The notes beneath the pieces were generated by a model. The model saw only the letters and a list, made by a program, of their open reading frames with translations. It was not told the DNA's origin and did no database searches. From Actinomyces bowdenii (GTDB lineage: Bacteria; Actinomycetota; Actinomycetes; Actinomycetales; Actinomycetaceae), in the NCBI RefSeq assembly GCF_017592395.1, contig NZ_JAGFOU010000023.1, positions 1 through 54,372 on the forward strand: a stretch of 54,372 bases of DNA. Reading direction: 5' to 3'. A program made the translations under genes and the position numbers. Numbering within the stretch: the first letter of the stretch is position 1; each line of letters starts with the position of its first letter. Positions 42,100-52,078 of the stretch are shown piece by piece.

Positions 42100-43083
42100 C
42101 TACTGGTTGGTGTGGAGGGCTGTGCTCAGCTCGATGCCCTTGCCCCCGCGCGCCAGGGCCTCGACGGCGCCGGACTGGGAGTTGCGGCGGAACAGGACGT
42201 TGGAGACCCCCGCCAGCTCGCGGGCCGAGACCACGCGCGGCTCCTTGAACAGGCCGTGCGCTCCGGGCACGACGCCGCCCTGGGGCATGACCGAGACCTT
42301 CGTGCCCGCCGTGAGGTAGAGGCCGGCCTCCACCACGCAGTCGTCGCCCAGGGGGATGCCCAGGCCGGAGTTGGCTCCCAGCAGGCACCGCTCGCCCAGG
42401 GTCACGCGCTGGCGCCCGCCGCCCGAGAGCATGCCCATAGTGGAGGCGCCCCCGCCCACATCCGAGCCATCGCCGATGACCACGCCCTGGGAGATGCGGC
42501 CCTCGACCATGGAGCGGCCCAGTGTGCCCGCGTTGTAGTTGACGAAGCCGGCGTGCATGACCGTCGTGCCCTCGGACAGGTAGGCCCCCAGGCGCACATT
42601 CGCCGCGTTGCCGATGCGCACCCCCGAGGGCAGCACGTAGTCGGTCATGCGGGGGAACTTGTCCACCGAGTTGACCTGGACGGGGCGGCCCAGGGCGGCG
42701 CGCAGGCGGGTGCGGGTGGCCTCGAAGTCCTCTGCGGGGCAGGGGCCGGCCGAGGTCCACACCACATTGGGCAGGCGGGAGAAGATGCCGTCGAGGTTGA
42801 CGGTGTTGGGCTGGGCCAGGCGGTGGGACAGCACGTGGAGGCGCAGGTAGGCGCCGGCCACCGTCAGGGGGGCGTCGTCGAGATCGGCCCAGGTGCGCAC
42901 GACGGCGGTGCGCACCCCGCGGGCCTCGTCACGGCGCTCCATGGCGCTGAGGGTCTCCAGAAGGCCGGCGTGGCCGTCCTCGGGCTCCTCGCCCAGGACC
43001 GGACGCGGGTACCACACGTCGAGGGTGTTGCCGTCCTCGGTCACGGTCGCCAGACCGAGGCCCCATGCACTGCGAATCGTCAT
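42100..43083 (-). CDS. dapD: Tetrahydrodipicolinate N-succinyltransferase
   Basis: This 327-residue hexapeptide-repeat enzyme adds succinyl from succinyl-CoA to tetrahydrodipicolinate in diaminopimelate and lysine synthesis. The actinobacterial type has an N-terminal domain of about 150 residues ([20 protein letters not shown]) before the left-handed helix, seen in [19 protein letters not shown] and [20 protein letters not shown]. The C-terminal part has [20 protein letters not shown] 43083 matches the start of homologues. dapC lies at 28.5-29.7 kb. Palindrome copy 4 follows the stop. Confidence 0.95.
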   Translation of the reverse strand: MTIRSAWGLGLATVTEDGNTLDVWYPRPVLGEEPEDGHAGLLETLSAMERRDEARGVRTAVVRTWADLDDAPLTVAGAYLRLHVLSHRLAQPNTVNLDGIFSRLPNVVWTSAGPCPAEDFEATRTRLRAALGRPVQVNSVDKFPRMTDYVLPSGVRIGNAANVRLGAYLSEGTTVMHAGFVNYNAGTLGRSMVEGRISQGVVIGDGSDVGGGASTMGMLSGGGRQRVTLGERCLLGANSGLGIPLGDDCVVEAGLYLTAGTKVSVMPQGGVVPGAHGLFKEPRVVSARELAGVSNVLFRRNSQSGAVEALARGGKGIELSTALHTNQ

Positions 43084-43260
43084 GGCGGCCACGATACGGC
43101 AGGCGCGCCCGTGGCGTCGCCCGGCCCGCCATCCGGGCGCCGGAGGGGCGGGGCCGGGAGGCGGTCGCCGGGGCCGGGCGCGGCCGCCCGCCTCGCCGCC
43201 GCGGCCTCCCGGGCGGCGCCCACTGCGCTGCCCGCAGCCCGGGCGTGCGAGAATCACCGC

Positions 43261-43995
43261 ATGGCGCGTACGACGATCCACCTGATGCGGCACGGCGAGG
43301 TCCACAACCCCGAGTGCGTCCTGTACGGCCGCCTGCCCGGCTACCACCTGTCCAACCTCGGCTCCCGCATGGCCCAGCAGGTCGCCGACGTCCTGGCCGC
43401 CTCCGGCCACGACCTCACCCATGTCATCACCTCGCCCCTGGAGCGCGCCCGCGAGACCGGCGCCCCGGCCGCGGCCGCCTTCGGCCTGACCCCCACCGTC
43501 GACGAGCGGCTCATCGAGGCCGGAAGCCACTTCGAGGGCCTCGCCGTCAATGACGACCGCCGCCTGCTGGCGAGCCCCCGGTACTGGCGCTACTACGTCA
43601 ACCCGATGCGCCCCTCCTGGGGCGAGCCCTACCGCGACATCGTCGCGCGCATGCGCGCCGCCGTCGTCTCCGCCCTGACCACCGCCCACGGCCACGAGGC
43701 CCTCCTGGTCTCCCACCAGCTGCCCGTGTGGTCCCTGCGGCTGTTCCTGGAGGGCCGGCCCCTGGCCCACGACCCCTGCCACCGCCAGTGCTCCCTGGCC
43801 TCCCTGACCTCCCTGACCTTCGAGGGGCGCACGCTGGTGGGCATGGCCTACTGGGAGCCCGCCGGCGATCTGCTGCGGGTGGCCCGCGACATGGTCCCCG
43901 GCACCTCCTCGGCCGCCACCGCCGCCGGCACCGGCCTCTATGCGGCCCCGCACGACGCCGCGGGGGAGCCCGGCGCTCAGGGAGCCCCGGAGTGA
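43261..43995 (+). CDS. Histidine phosphatase family protein
   Basis: This 244-residue protein has the phosphohistidine motif [11 protein letters not shown] at residues about 8-18. [12 protein letters not shown] contains the conserved Arg and Glu is found at DERLIEAGS. The second catalytic His is in [10 protein letters not shown]. These are phosphoglycerate-mutase-like phosphatases with varied substrates; nothing here identifies one. The C-terminal 30 or so residues are low complexity. The next gene starts by overlapping its stop. Confidence 0.9.
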   Translation: MARTTIHLMRHGEVHNPECVLYGRLPGYHLSNLGSRMAQQVADVLAASGHDLTHVITSPLERARETGAPAAAAFGLTPTVDERLIEAGSHFEGLAVNDDRRLLASPRYWRYYVNPMRPSWGEPYRDIVARMRAAVVSALTTAHGHEALLVSHQLPVWSLRLFLEGRPLAHDPCHRQCSLASLTSLTFEGRTLVGMAYWEPAGDLLRVARDMVPGTSSAATAAGTGLYAAPHDAAGEPGAQGAPE

Positions 43996-44822
43996 CCCAG
44001 CAGCCGCCCTCACGGCCGACGGGCGGCGCAGGCGGCGGTCACGGCAGTGGCGGTAGCAGCCGGGGCCCGAGCGGCGTCGGGACCGCCGGGGGCGAGGTGG
44101 TGCGCGCCGGCGCGCGCGACCTGGCCGCCGCAGCGGGCGGGCCCACCCCCCGGCGGCCCTGGACCGGGCAGGACTTCGTGTGGTGGAACACCGCCGCCGT
44201 CCTGACCGCCACCCGCCGCGGCTACCGGCCCAGCCCCGTCTCCCCGCGCATCGACCCCGTGCGCCGCGTCCTCGCCGCTGACGAGACCATGCTCGCCACC
44301 TGCGACGCCGAGCTGCTCATGTGGCGGCGGGGCGATGCCACCTACAACCCCTCCCGGGGCTTCTTCCTGGCCGGGGGGCCCGTGGGCCTGGCGCTGACGG
44401 CCGCCTTCTTCGGCGGGCAGGCCTACCTCAACCACCGGCGCAAGAGGACGGCTGAGGCCGACGCCGTGGAGAAGTGGCGGCACCTGGCGCGCGCCCGCCT
44501 CACGGTCTCCACCCACGGCATCTACCTGGGCACGGGGGAGGGGATCATGCCAGTGCCCTTCGAGCAGGTCCAGGAGGCCCGGATCACCGCCCCCGGCGAG
44601 ATCGTCATGGCCGCTACCAACGCCTCGGGCTCAGCGCGGTGGAAGCTGCGCGCCCAGTGGGCCGAGCTCGTCCTGGTCCTGTGGGCGGTGCGCCACCTGC
44701 CCGACCACCCCCAGCTGGTCTCCCGCAGCTGGCTGCCTGCCGACTGGCTGGCCCACGCCGCTGCCCACGGCTATGAGGTCGACACCGGCCCCTGGCCCCG
44801 CGGCGGAGCCGCCCTGCCCTGA
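43992..44822 (+). CDS. Membrane protein of unknown function
   Basis: This protein of about 276 residues starts at GTG 43992, overlapping the phosphatase stop by 4 bases, so it is probably translated with it. The Gly/Ser/Pro-rich N terminus is disordered. A helix ([21 protein letters not shown], about 126-146) is followed by a PH-like segment ([27 protein letters not shown]), and a second hydrophobic stretch ([13 protein letters not shown]). I do not recognise a family with certainty. Conserved position next to the phosphatase may reflect a joint envelope role. Confidence 0.72.
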   Translation: MTQQPPSRPTGGAGGGHGSGGSSRGPSGVGTAGGEVVRAGARDLAAAAGGPTPRRPWTGQDFVWWNTAAVLTATRRGYRPSPVSPRIDPVRRVLAADETMLATCDAELLMWRRGDATYNPSRGFFLAGGPVGLALTAAFFGGQAYLNHRRKRTAEADAVEKWRHLARARLTVSTHGIYLGTGEGIMPVPFEQVQEARITAPGEIVMAATNASGSARWKLRAQWAELVLVLWAVRHLPDHPQLVSRSWLPADWLAHAAAHGYEVDTGPWPRGGAALP

Positions 44823-44838
44823 CACCGTGCCTCGCCCC

Positions 44839-44932
44839 TTGCACATCTTCGGGGCCCGGGCGGGGGGCCTGGTGGTGGTTGGTTGTTGGGATGGCGCCGA
44901 TCTGCGGCCCGACGTGGCGCTGAAGATGTGCA
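44839..44932. repeat. CACATCTTC inverted repeat between convergent genes
   Basis: TTGCACATCTTC at 44839-44850 is matched by the reverse complement of its last 11 bases at 44922-44932. It is the same word as in the 22677-22875 element but with an unrelated spacer. It lies between the convergent membrane protein and PLDc_N genes. Confidence 0.75.
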
Positions 44933-45012
44933 GGTAGGAAGGGCGGAGGACCGCAGTGGGGCCCTCAGGCCGAGGCGCTGCGCCCGGCGCGGGCGGGTGC
45001 CGAGGCGTCCCT

Positions 45013-45534
45013 TCAGGGCGCCGGTGGGGCAGCGGGATCCTCGGGCTCCTCGCCGGTCGGGCCTGCGCCGTTGGCCGGGCCCCCCGGGCCCTCGGAACCC
45101 GCAGCGGGCGTGCCCTGGCTCCTGGTGCCGCCGGTGCCGGGGGCCTTGCCCGCCTGCCCGGGCTGCGCGCCCCCCGGTGCCTGGTCGCCCTGCTCCGGGT
45201 GGTGCCGACGGCGGCGGATGCCCTGCTCCAGGCCGCGCAGGAACTCCGGGTCGTCGTCGGGAGCCACCGGGCGCGGACGGTCGGGGCGGCGGAAGGCGGT
45301 GCCCTCCTTGGAGGACCACACGGTCGGCTCCACATACCCGCCCCGCTCCTCGGCGGCCTTGACCCGCGAGACGATGATCCAGGCGATCGCCCCGACCGTG
45401 GGGAAGAGGATGATGAGCGCTATCCACAGGAACTTGGGCATCCGGGCGGGCATGCTCTCCTCGGGAGTGCGGGCGCAGTCCAGCAGCGAGTACAGGACGA
45501 GGGCGAACGCCAGGACGATGAGCACGATGCGCAT
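45013..45534 (-). CDS. PLDc_N domain membrane protein
   Basis: This 173-residue protein has a PLDc_N (phospholipase D N-terminal-like) domain of two helices, MRIVLIVLAFALVLYSLLDC and FLWIALIILFPTVGAIAWII. A conserved RVKAAEER follows, then a disordered charged tail of about 110 residues. No catalytic HKD motif is present. The gene is often found beside menE and menA in actinobacteria, as here, but no function is known. It is divergent from menE across about 97 bases. Confidence 0.87.
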   Translation of the reverse strand: MRIVLIVLAFALVLYSLLDCARTPEESMPARMPKFLWIALIILFPTVGAIAWIIVSRVKAAEERGGYVEPTVWSSKEGTAFRRPDRPRPVAPDDDPEFLRGLEQGIRRRRHHPEQGDQAPGGAQPGQAGKAPGTGGTRSQGTPAAGSEGPGGPANGAGPTGEEPEDPAAPPAP

Positions 45535-45630
45535 GGGCACACCATAGAGGAACCCGCCAGGGGGTCGGCGGCCCGCCCGCTCCGGCGCCCTCCTACTCCT
45601 CGGAGGCCCGTGGTGACATGCTGTGGCGCG

Positions 45631-47334
45631 ATGAGTGCCCCGACCGCCCCGACCCGCCCCCTGCTGCTGCTGCGCGGCGGAACCCGGCCCGACGACGTCG
45701 CCCGGCTGAGCCGGGCCCTCGCCGAGCGCCTGCGGGACCGCGGGCTGTGGCCTGCCGGGGGCGCCCGGGCGCATCAGGGCAGTGGGCCCGATGCGCCGGC
45801 CGCCATGAGCGGCCCGGGCGCATCCGGCTGCCAGGCTGCCCGGGGCGGCCCGGCCGACCCGCCCCCGGGGGGTGGGCCGGCTCTCATCGTGCCCATCGGC
45901 CCGGCGGAGGACCCGGACGGGATCCGCGCCGACCTGGCCCGGCGGCTCGACCCCCACGGCCCCGCCGCCGACCCCGGCACCGACCTGCTCCTGCGCACCT
46001 CCGGCTCGACCACCGGCACCGGGCGGCTTGTCGCCATGAGCGCCGCCGCCATGCTCGCCTCGGCCCGCGCCGCCCATGAGCGCCTGGGGGGCCCCGGGCA
46101 CTGGGTGCTCGCGCTGCCGGCCCATCACGTGGCGGGCCTCCAGGTCATCCTGCGCAGCCTCATCGCGGGGCTGCCGCTCCGGGGCCCTGGGCCCGACCTG
46201 GGCTCCGGGGCCCACGGCGGCCCCGTGAGGTCCCAGGATTCCGGGGCCGGCCCACTCCTCCAGGCACCCACCGTCGCCCCCACCGTCGCCCCCACCGTCG
46301 CCCCCACCGTCGTCGACACCACGGATGGCTTCGACCCCATGGCCCTGGCCGAGGGCGTGGACCGGGCCCTGGCCGCCGCCGGCCCGGCCCCGGTCTACAC
46401 CTCCCTGGTGCCCGCCCAGCTCCTGGCCGTCCTGGCCCCCGGGCAGGAACGCGCCGCCGCGGCCCTGGCGCGGCTGGGGGCGGTCCTGGTGGGCGGGGCG
46501 GCGGCCGACGCCGGGATGCTCAGCCGCGCCCGCGGGGCGGGTATCCGGGTGGTGACCACCTACGGCATGAGTGAGACCGCGGGCGGCTGCGTCTACGACG
46601 GCCTGCCCCTGGAGGGCGTTGAGGTGCGCCTCCATCAGGGCCGCATCCTGCTGTCCGGCCCCACCCTGTTCGCGGGCTATGCCGAGAGGGGGCGGGGTGC
46701 CGCCGAGGGCGCCAGCACCCTGCTGGCCGGGAATGGCCCCCAGGGGGAGGGGGTCGCCGGCGCCGGGGAAGGCGCGCGGGCCGCGGGGCCGGCGCGCGCG
46801 ATCACGCCCGGGGGGCCTGCCGCGCCAGCGGCACCCGCGGAGCCACCGTCGGGCGGGGGCCGCGCCCGCCGGTGGCTGGCCACCACCGACCGCGGCCGCC
46901 TGGAGCCGGGCCCCGATGGGCGCCACCGCCTCATCGTCGAGGGGCGCCTGGACGACATCATCATCACCGGGGGCATCAAGGTCGACCCGGCCCGGGTCGA
47001 GGCCGAGATGGCCCGCCTGCCCGGCGTCGCCGAGTGCTGCGTGCTGGGCCTGCCCGACCCCCGCTGGGGTGCCGCGGTCACCGCCGTCGTGGTCCCCCAG
47101 CCGCAGGCGGCCAGCCGCCCCGGCCTGCCCGAGGCCCTCCGGCGCGGCGCGCGTCAGCGGCTCGACGGCGCCCACGCCCCCAAGCGGGTCATCCTCGTCG
47201 ATGCCCTCCCGCGACTGGGCCCGGGCAAGGTCGATCGGCGCGGCCTGGCCGCGCGGCTGGGGGCGGGCGGCCCCGGTGGCGGGGTAGGCTCCCCGGGCTC
47301 CCCCCAGGCCCATGACGATGAGAGGACACCATGA
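45631..47334 (+). CDS. menE: o-Succinylbenzoate-CoA ligase
   Basis: This 567-residue adenylating enzyme activates o-succinylbenzoate with CoA in menaquinone synthesis. The P-loop-like LLLRTSGSTTGTGR, ALPAHHVAGLQVI, the TTYGMSETAGG signature and the C-terminal hinge GRLDDIIITGGIKVDP are in place. Three low-complexity inserts (about 45-80, 195-230 including four Thr-Val-Ala-Pro units, and 355-410) make it about 130-180 residues longer than usual. ATG 45631 was chosen at the first homologous stretch; frames upstream overlap the divergent gene. It overlaps menA by 4 bases. Confidence 0.93.
   Translation: MSAPTAPTRPLLLLRGGTRPDDVARLSRALAERLRDRGLWPAGGARAHQGSGPDAPAAMSGPGASGCQAARGGPADPPPGGGPALIVPIGPAEDPDGIRADLARRLDPHGPAADPGTDLLLRTSGSTTGTGRLVAMSAAAMLASARAAHERLGGPGHWVLALPAHHVAGLQVILRSLIAGLPLRGPGPDLGSGAHGGPVRSQDSGAGPLLQAPTVAPTVAPTVAPTVVDTTDGFDPMALAEGVDRALAAAGPAPVYTSLVPAQLLAVLAPGQERAAAALARLGAVLVGGAAADAGMLSRARGAGIRVVTTYGMSETAGGCVYDGLPLEGVEVRLHQGRILLSGPTLFAGYAERGRGAAEGASTLLAGNGPQGEGVAGAGEGARAAGPARAITPGGPAAPAAPAEPPSGGGRARRWLATTDRGRLEPGPDGRHRLIVEGRLDDIIITGGIKVDPARVEAEMARLPGVAECCVLGLPDPRWGAAVTAVVVPQPQAASRPGLPEALRRGARQRLDGAHAPKRVILVDALPRLGPGKVDRRGLAARLGAGGPGGGVGSPGSPQAHDDERTP
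46267..46314. repeat. 12-bp tandem repeat (four units) inside menE
   Basis: Four units of CCCACCGTCGCC, the last with one change, encode Pro-Thr-Val-Ala repeats inside a low-complexity insert. Like the array at 9621-9704 it is 12 bp, so unit number can change without a frameshift. Confidence 0.9.
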
Positions 47335-48314
47335 CCACAGGCCGCCCCGCAGCCCGGCCCGGTGACGCCCGGCCCGCAGCGCAGCCCTCGGCCACCAGCT
47401 GGAGCGAGGTCGTTCGCCTGCGCACCCTGCCCGCCGCCGCCGCCCCCGTCATCCTGGGGGCCGGCGCGGCCTGGGCCCTGGGGGCCTTCTCCGCGCCCCG
47501 CACCCTGCTGGCCGCCGGCGTGGCCCTGGCCCTGCAGATCGGCTCCAACCTGGCCAACGACTACTCCGACGGGGTGCGGGGCACCGACGACGAGCGCACC
47601 GGCCCGCCCCGGCTGACCGCCTCCGGGCAGGTCGAGCCGCGCACCGTCAAGCTCGCCGCCTTCGGCTGCTTCGGCGCCGCGGGCCTGCTGGGCCTGGCCC
47701 TGGTGGCGCTCTCGGGGCAGTGGTGGCTGCTGGCCGTGGGCCTGGCCGCCGTGGCCGCGGCCTGGTTCTACACCGGCGGCCCCCGCCCCTACGGCTACGC
47801 GGGCCTGGGGGAGGTCTTCGTCTTCGTGTTCTTCGGGCTGGTGGCCACGGCCGGCACCGCCTACGTCCAGGCCGGCTCGGTGCCGCCGTGGCTGTGGCCG
47901 GCGGCCTGCGGGATCGGCCTCATCGCCTGCTCCCTGCTCATGGTCAACAACCTGCGCGATATCCGCACCGACCCCGCGCACGGCAAGCGCACTCTGGCGG
48001 TGCGCCTGGGGCAGACCCGGGCGCGGGGGGCCTTCGTGCTCATGATCACGGCACCCCTGGTGCTGGGGGCGGCCTGCCTGGCCTGGGCCGCCGGCTCCCT
48101 GAACCCGGACCGGGGGGCGGGCGGGGGCCTGGTGCTCGGTCTGACCGTGGTGGTCTTCCTGGCGCTCAACGGTGTCATGGCCTGGAGGGCGCTCAGACCG
48201 GTGGTCGGCGGGGCGCAGGGGCTCGCGCTCATCCCCGTGCTCCGCGACACCGGGCTCCTGGAGCTGGCCTACAGCCTGCTGCTGGTGGCGGGCCTGGCCG
48301 CCGTCCTGCTCTGA
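47331..48314 (+). CDS. menA: 1,4-dihydroxy-2-naphthoate polyprenyltransferase
   Basis: This 327-residue membrane prenyltransferase of the UbiA superfamily attaches the isoprenoid tail to dihydroxynaphthoate to give demethylmenaquinone. The two Asp-rich Mg-binding motifs are NDYSDGVRGTDDER and DIRTDPAHGKRTLAVRLG. About eight helices follow. It is translationally coupled to menE (ATGA at 47331-47334). The product feeds the quinone pool used by the sdhCAB complex. Confidence 0.95.
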   Translation: MTTGRPAARPGDARPAAQPSATSWSEVVRLRTLPAAAAPVILGAGAAWALGAFSAPRTLLAAGVALALQIGSNLANDYSDGVRGTDDERTGPPRLTASGQVEPRTVKLAAFGCFGAAGLLGLALVALSGQWWLLAVGLAAVAAAWFYTGGPRPYGYAGLGEVFVFVFFGLVATAGTAYVQAGSVPPWLWPAACGIGLIACSLLMVNNLRDIRTDPAHGKRTLAVRLGQTRARGAFVLMITAPLVLGAACLAWAAGSLNPDRGAGGGLVLGLTVVVFLALNGVMAWRALRPVVGGAQGLALIPVLRDTGLLELAYSLLLVAGLAAVLL

Positions 48315-48398
48315 GGCCCGTGGGTCCCGGGGCCTCCCCTTGGCCTGCTCCAGGCCGGAGCCATCCCCGGCCCTATGCCCTGACGGCTGCCGGGGCGC

Positions 48399-48986
48399 TC
48401 AGCGGGTGGCGTCCTTGAGGGGCACCTCGGCGTCGGGCTCGTGGGTGATGCGGTTGCGCAGGTCGCGGCGCACGATCTCGATGGCCCACAGCCAGATGAC
48501 GTGGCCGAGCAGCTCGGAGAAGTGCTCGGCCCAGGTCTGGCCCCCGGCCACCCACGGGAAGGGGGAGGGCACCCAGCCCAGCAGCGGCATGACCACCAGA
48601 TGGGCCCCGATCCACACCAGGATGCCGAAGGCCGCGCCCTGCCACAGCTTGATCCTCGGGTAGTACTCGGCCACCACGCAGTAGACGAGGGCGAAGACGA
48701 TGGCGAAGGCGAAGTGGACGATGAAGGAGTAGATCGGCAGGCCGTCATTGGCGTTGAAGGACACGGCCGTGTGCGACTGCTCCGGGGTCATCCCGAACCA
48801 CTCCAGCATCGTCTGGGGCGGGTTGGTCGCGTTGCGCTCGGGAGTGCGGGGAGGGAAGGGCACCTCCCAGCCGAACTTGACGATGGCGGAGAACAGGCCG
48901 CCGATGATGCCGACGACGACGGCCACGTCGAGCCGTCTGCGGGCCGGGTCGGTGGTCTCCAGAAGGGAGGGGCGGGCACTGGACAA
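48399..48986 (-). CDS. YagU family inner membrane protein (DUF1440)
   Basis: This 195-residue protein has about four membrane helices. A first helix (VAVVVGIIGGLFSAIVKFGWE) leads into the family signature PFPPRTPERNATNPPQTMLEWFG. A second motif is YSFIVHFAFAIVFALVYCVVAEYYPRI, then FGILVWIGAHLVVMPLLGW and LGHVIWLWAIEIVR. YagU proteins contribute to acid resistance in E. coli, but the mechanism is unknown. It converges with menA. Confidence 0.88.
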   Translation of the reverse strand: MSSARPSLLETTDPARRRLDVAVVVGIIGGLFSAIVKFGWEVPFPPRTPERNATNPPQTMLEWFGMTPEQSHTAVSFNANDGLPIYSFIVHFAFAIVFALVYCVVAEYYPRIKLWQGAAFGILVWIGAHLVVMPLLGWVPSPFPWVAGGQTWAEHFSELLGHVIWLWAIEIVRRDLRNRITHEPDAEVPLKDATR

Positions 48987-49159
48987 GGTGGAACCTCCAG
49001 GGGGGAGGGCGGCCAGGGGCCGCCGGAACGGACGGGCCCCGGGTCCCCGGGGCCCGTCGATCTCGCGACAGGGCGCGAGCTGACCCGGCCGACTGTGTCA
49101 TGAGACCCGCCCCGGGGTCCAGAGCCCTGCCGGCGCAGCGCCAGTGCCCCATCGGCACC

Positions 49160-49208
49160 GCGCCGGCCCGGCCGCCGGGCCCAGTGAGCCGCGGCGCCGG
49201 GCCGGCGC
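49160..49208 (-). terminator. GC hairpin downstream of the lipoprotein gene
   Basis: GCGCCGGCCCGG at 49160-49171 pairs perfectly with 49197-49208 with a 25-base loop. It lies 38 bases after the stop of the minus-strand lipoprotein gene. The 259-bp space 48987-49245 holds this and the YagU promoter. Confidence 0.6.
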
Positions 49209-49245
49209 ACGGGATCCGGCCCCGCTCGGGGAGCCGGTGCGAGTG

Positions 49246-49539
49246 CTACTTGCCGTCGCTCATCGCGCCGTCAGTGGCGCCATCGCTCATCTTGTCATCG
49301 TGCATGGCACCGTCCTTGTCGCTCATCTTGTCGTCGCTCATCGCCCCGTCCTCGTCGCTCATGGCGCCGTCGGACATCTTGTCGTCGCTCATGGCCGACT
49401 CGGACGCGTAGGGGGTGGCCTCGACCCGCTCGTCGTCCCCGGAGTCCGAGGCGCCCCCGCAGGCGGCCAGGCCCAGGCAGGCCCCGGCCGCGAGAAGCGC
49501 CGTGGCCAGGGTCCTGGTGGTGGAGGTGGTCAGTCGCAT
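49246..49539 (-). CDS. Small Met/Asp-rich repeat lipoprotein
   Basis: This 97-residue lipoprotein has the signal [20 protein letters not shown] with lipobox LAAC, giving a mature start [12 protein letters not shown]. The rest is a low-complexity repeat of Met-Ser-Asp-Asp-Lys and Gly-Ala-Met-Ser-Asp units, with 8 Met and many Asp in the last 50 residues. There is no Cys after the lipid anchor, and only one His. Met-rich extracellular tails can bind Cu(I) or act as a sink for oxidants; neither is shown. It is divergent from dipZ across a 215-bp region. The name of any family is unknown to me. Confidence 0.85.
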   Translation of the reverse strand: MRLTTSTTRTLATALLAAGACLGLAACGGASDSGDDERVEATPYASESAMSDDKMSDGAMSDEDGAMSDDKMSDKDGAMHDDKMSDGATDGAMSDGK

Positions 49540-49754
49540 GGGAATCTCCTTGTGAGTTCTTCGTGGTTCTCAGATGTGAGCGCGGGCCCCGTGCCCGTCC
49601 GAGGAGTGATTCGGAGCCCGTGGCCCCCTGGATCGTCCCGGCGCCCCGAGTGCGTGGTGATCATCGTCATACCCTTGGTCCCGGTCCTCATGGTGATCCG
49701 GCGGCCCCCCGGCTCCGAACCCCTCGCGACACGCTCAACGAGAGGATGCACGCC

Positions 49755-51428
49755 ATGACAAGCCTTGCCCTGATCGGCCTTCTCGGGGGACTCATCACGG
49801 GGATCTCCCCCTGCGTCCTGCCGGTCCTGCCCGTCATCCTGCTGTCGGGGGCCCAGGGGGCGCACGGCGGGGACGGGGCGCCCCCGCCCTCACGGCTGAG
49901 GCCCTACCTGGTGGTGGCCGGGCTCGTCATCAGCTTCACGGTCTTCACCCTCCTGGGATCCACCCTCCTGAGCCTCCTGCACCTGCCCCAGGACTTCATC
50001 CGCTGGACCGGCATCGTCCTGCTCGCGGCCATCGGTGTGGGAATGATCGTGCCCCGCGTCATGGAGATCATGGAGAGGCCCTTCCTGCGCTTCCAGCGCT
50101 TCGGCTCGGCCAACCCCTCCAACGGCCTCCTCCTCGGCCTGGTGCTGGGCGCCGCCTACGTGCCCTGCGCCGGACCCGTCCTGGCGGCGGTGGCCGTGGC
50201 GGGCTCCACCGGGCGCATCGGCGCCGACACCCTGGTCCTGGCCATCTCCTTCGCCCTGGGCACCGCCGTCCCCCTGCTGGCCTTCGCGCTGGCCGGGCGC
50301 GGCATCACCGAGCGCATCAAGGCCTTCCGCACCCGCCAGCGCGCCATCCGGGTCACCGCCGGCGTGGTCATGATCGGCCTGGCCCTCGCCCTGGTCACCA
50401 ACGCCCCCGCCGCCCTCCAGCGCCTCCTGCCCGACTACACCGCCTCCCTGCAGGCCGGCACCGACGAGCTCCTCCAGCAGGGGCGGGGCGAGGGCCTGGG
50501 CGGCTGCGTGCCCGGGGCCGACGCCCTGGCCGACTGCGGGGCGCTGCCCCAGATCGACGGCGCCGTGGCATGGCTCAACACCCCCGACGAGGCGCCGCTG
50601 AGCGCCGCCGACCGCGAGGGCAAGGTCACCCTGGTCGACTTCTTCGCCTACTCCTGCATCAACTGCCAGCGCAACATCCCCGGTATCGAGAGGCTCCACG
50701 AGGCCTACGCCGACTCCGGCCTCCAGATCCTCGGCGTCCACTCCCCGGAGTACGCCTTCGAGAAGGAGGTGGACAACGTGCGCGGCGGGGTGGAGGACCT
50801 GGGCATCACCTACCCGGTCGCCGTCGACTCCAATCTCGTGACCTGGACCAACTTCGACAACCACTACTGGCCCGCCCACTACCTGGCCGACTCCACCGGG
50901 ACGCTGCGCCAGGTCAGCTACGGGGAGGGCGGCCTGGCCACCACTGAGAGCCTCATCCGCCAGCTGCTGACCGAGGCCGACCCCGGCGTCTCCCTGCCCG
51001 CCCCGATCTTCACCGACGACGCCCCCCTGGCCACCGGGCCGCGCACCCCCGAGCTCTACCTGGGCTCGAACCGCGTCTCGGCCTACGCCGGCGGCGACCT
51101 GGACCCCGGGCGCCAGGCCCTGGCCTTCCCCGACCGGCTCGCCGAGGACACCTTCGCCCTGGAGGGGACCTGGAACGTCGAGGGCCAGTTCATCGAGCCG
51201 GTCGACGGACCCGGCCGCGTGCGGCTGTCCTACCACGGCAAGCAGGTCAACCTCGTGGTCTCCGGCGAGGGCGACCTGACCTGGACCGTGGACGGCCAGG
51301 AGCGCACCATGCACGTCTCGGGGGTGCCCAACGGTCTGGAGCTGGTGAGGACCGAGGACACCCGGGCCGGGGTCATCGAGATCACGGCCACCGAGGGCCT
51401 GCACCTCTACTCCTTCACCTTCGGGTGA
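49755..51428 (+). CDS. dipZ: DipZ-like CcdA-thioredoxin-carbohydrate-binding fusion
   Basis: This 557-residue protein has a DsbD/CcdA-type membrane half of six helices, with the redox Cys in [17 protein letters not shown] and [14 protein letters not shown]. An extracytoplasmic thioredoxin-like domain follows with CxxC as SCINCQ (residues about 300-305) and ends before the C-terminal carbohydrate-binding-like domain. It transfers electrons across the membrane to outside thiol partners. Start chosen at ATG 49755; ATG 49746 is also possible. The M. tuberculosis orthologue is in the SigK regulon, and here sigK-rskA follow 95 bases downstream. Confidence 0.93.
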   Translation: MTSLALIGLLGGLITGISPCVLPVLPVILLSGAQGAHGGDGAPPPSRLRPYLVVAGLVISFTVFTLLGSTLLSLLHLPQDFIRWTGIVLLAAIGVGMIVPRVMEIMERPFLRFQRFGSANPSNGLLLGLVLGAAYVPCAGPVLAAVAVAGSTGRIGADTLVLAISFALGTAVPLLAFALAGRGITERIKAFRTRQRAIRVTAGVVMIGLALALVTNAPAALQRLLPDYTASLQAGTDELLQQGRGEGLGGCVPGADALADCGALPQIDGAVAWLNTPDEAPLSAADREGKVTLVDFFAYSCINCQRNIPGIERLHEAYADSGLQILGVHSPEYAFEKEVDNVRGGVEDLGITYPVAVDSNLVTWTNFDNHYWPAHYLADSTGTLRQVSYGEGGLATTESLIRQLLTEADPGVSLPAPIFTDDAPLATGPRTPELYLGSNRVSAYAGGDLDPGRQALAFPDRLAEDTFALEGTWNVEGQFIEPVDGPGRVRLSYHGKQVNLVVSGEGDLTWTVDGQERTMHVSGVPNGLELVRTEDTRAGVIEITATEGLHLYSFTFG

Positions 51429-51523
51429 GGAGCCCCGCTTTCACCTTCGGGTGAGGAGCCCCGCTCCCCACGGTGGCGGGCCCGCATCCCGGGCCCGCCA
51501 CCGGCGGGGTCTAGGATCACGGC

Positions 51524-52078
51524 GTGACCAAGGAGAACGCGGATGAGGACGGGGAGTGCCTCCAGCAGGTGGCGGCGGGTGACGCCGAGGCCTTCGCCCG
51601 GCTCTACGACCGGTGGTCGGGTCGCCTCTTCGCCCTCGTCCTCCAGATCGTGGTGGATCGTGCGCAGAGCGAGGAGGTGCTCCAGGAGCTCTTCTTGGAG
51701 GTGTGGCGCACCGCCGCCTCCTTCTCGCCCCAGCGGGGCAGCGCCCGGGCCTGGCTGGTCACCATGGCGCGACGACGGGCGATCGACCGGGTGCGCGCCG
51801 CCCAGGCCGCCCGGGACCGCGAGAGCCGCTGGAGGGGCTACATGCCCGACACCGACCTGACCCTCCACAGCGTCGAGGAGCGCATCGAGGCCGCCGAGGT
51901 CAGGCGGGCGCTGGCCGCCGTCGGCGAGCCCCACCGCTCCGCCATCGAGCTGGCCTACTTCACGGGCCTGACCCACCAGGAGATCGCCCGGCGCACCGGC
52001 GTCCCCCTGGGGACTGTCAAGTCCCGCATCCGGAGCGGCATGGCACGACTGAGGAAGGAACTGGGGGTGGAGCCATGA
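51524..52078 (+). CDS. sigK: ECF sigma factor, SigK-like
   Basis: This 184-residue ECF sigma factor has region 2 at residues about 24-92 (RLYDRWSGRLFALVLQIVVD, LQELFLEVWRTA) and region 4 at about 125-180 (RSAIELAYFTGLTHQEIA, GTVKSRIRSGMARLRKEL). GTG 51524 is the start. The order sigK-rskA with ATGA overlap and the neighbouring dipZ match the logic of the mycobacterial SigK system. By homology it would activate dipZ and the Met-rich lipoprotein gene when released from RskA; no promoter motif can be confirmed by eye. Confidence 0.9.
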   Translation: MTKENADEDGECLQQVAAGDAEAFARLYDRWSGRLFALVLQIVVDRAQSEEVLQELFLEVWRTAASFSPQRGSARAWLVTMARRRAIDRVRAAQAARDRESRWRGYMPDTDLTLHSVEERIEAAEVRRALAAVGEPHRSAIELAYFTGLTHQEIARRTGVPLGTVKSRIRSGMARLRKELGVEP

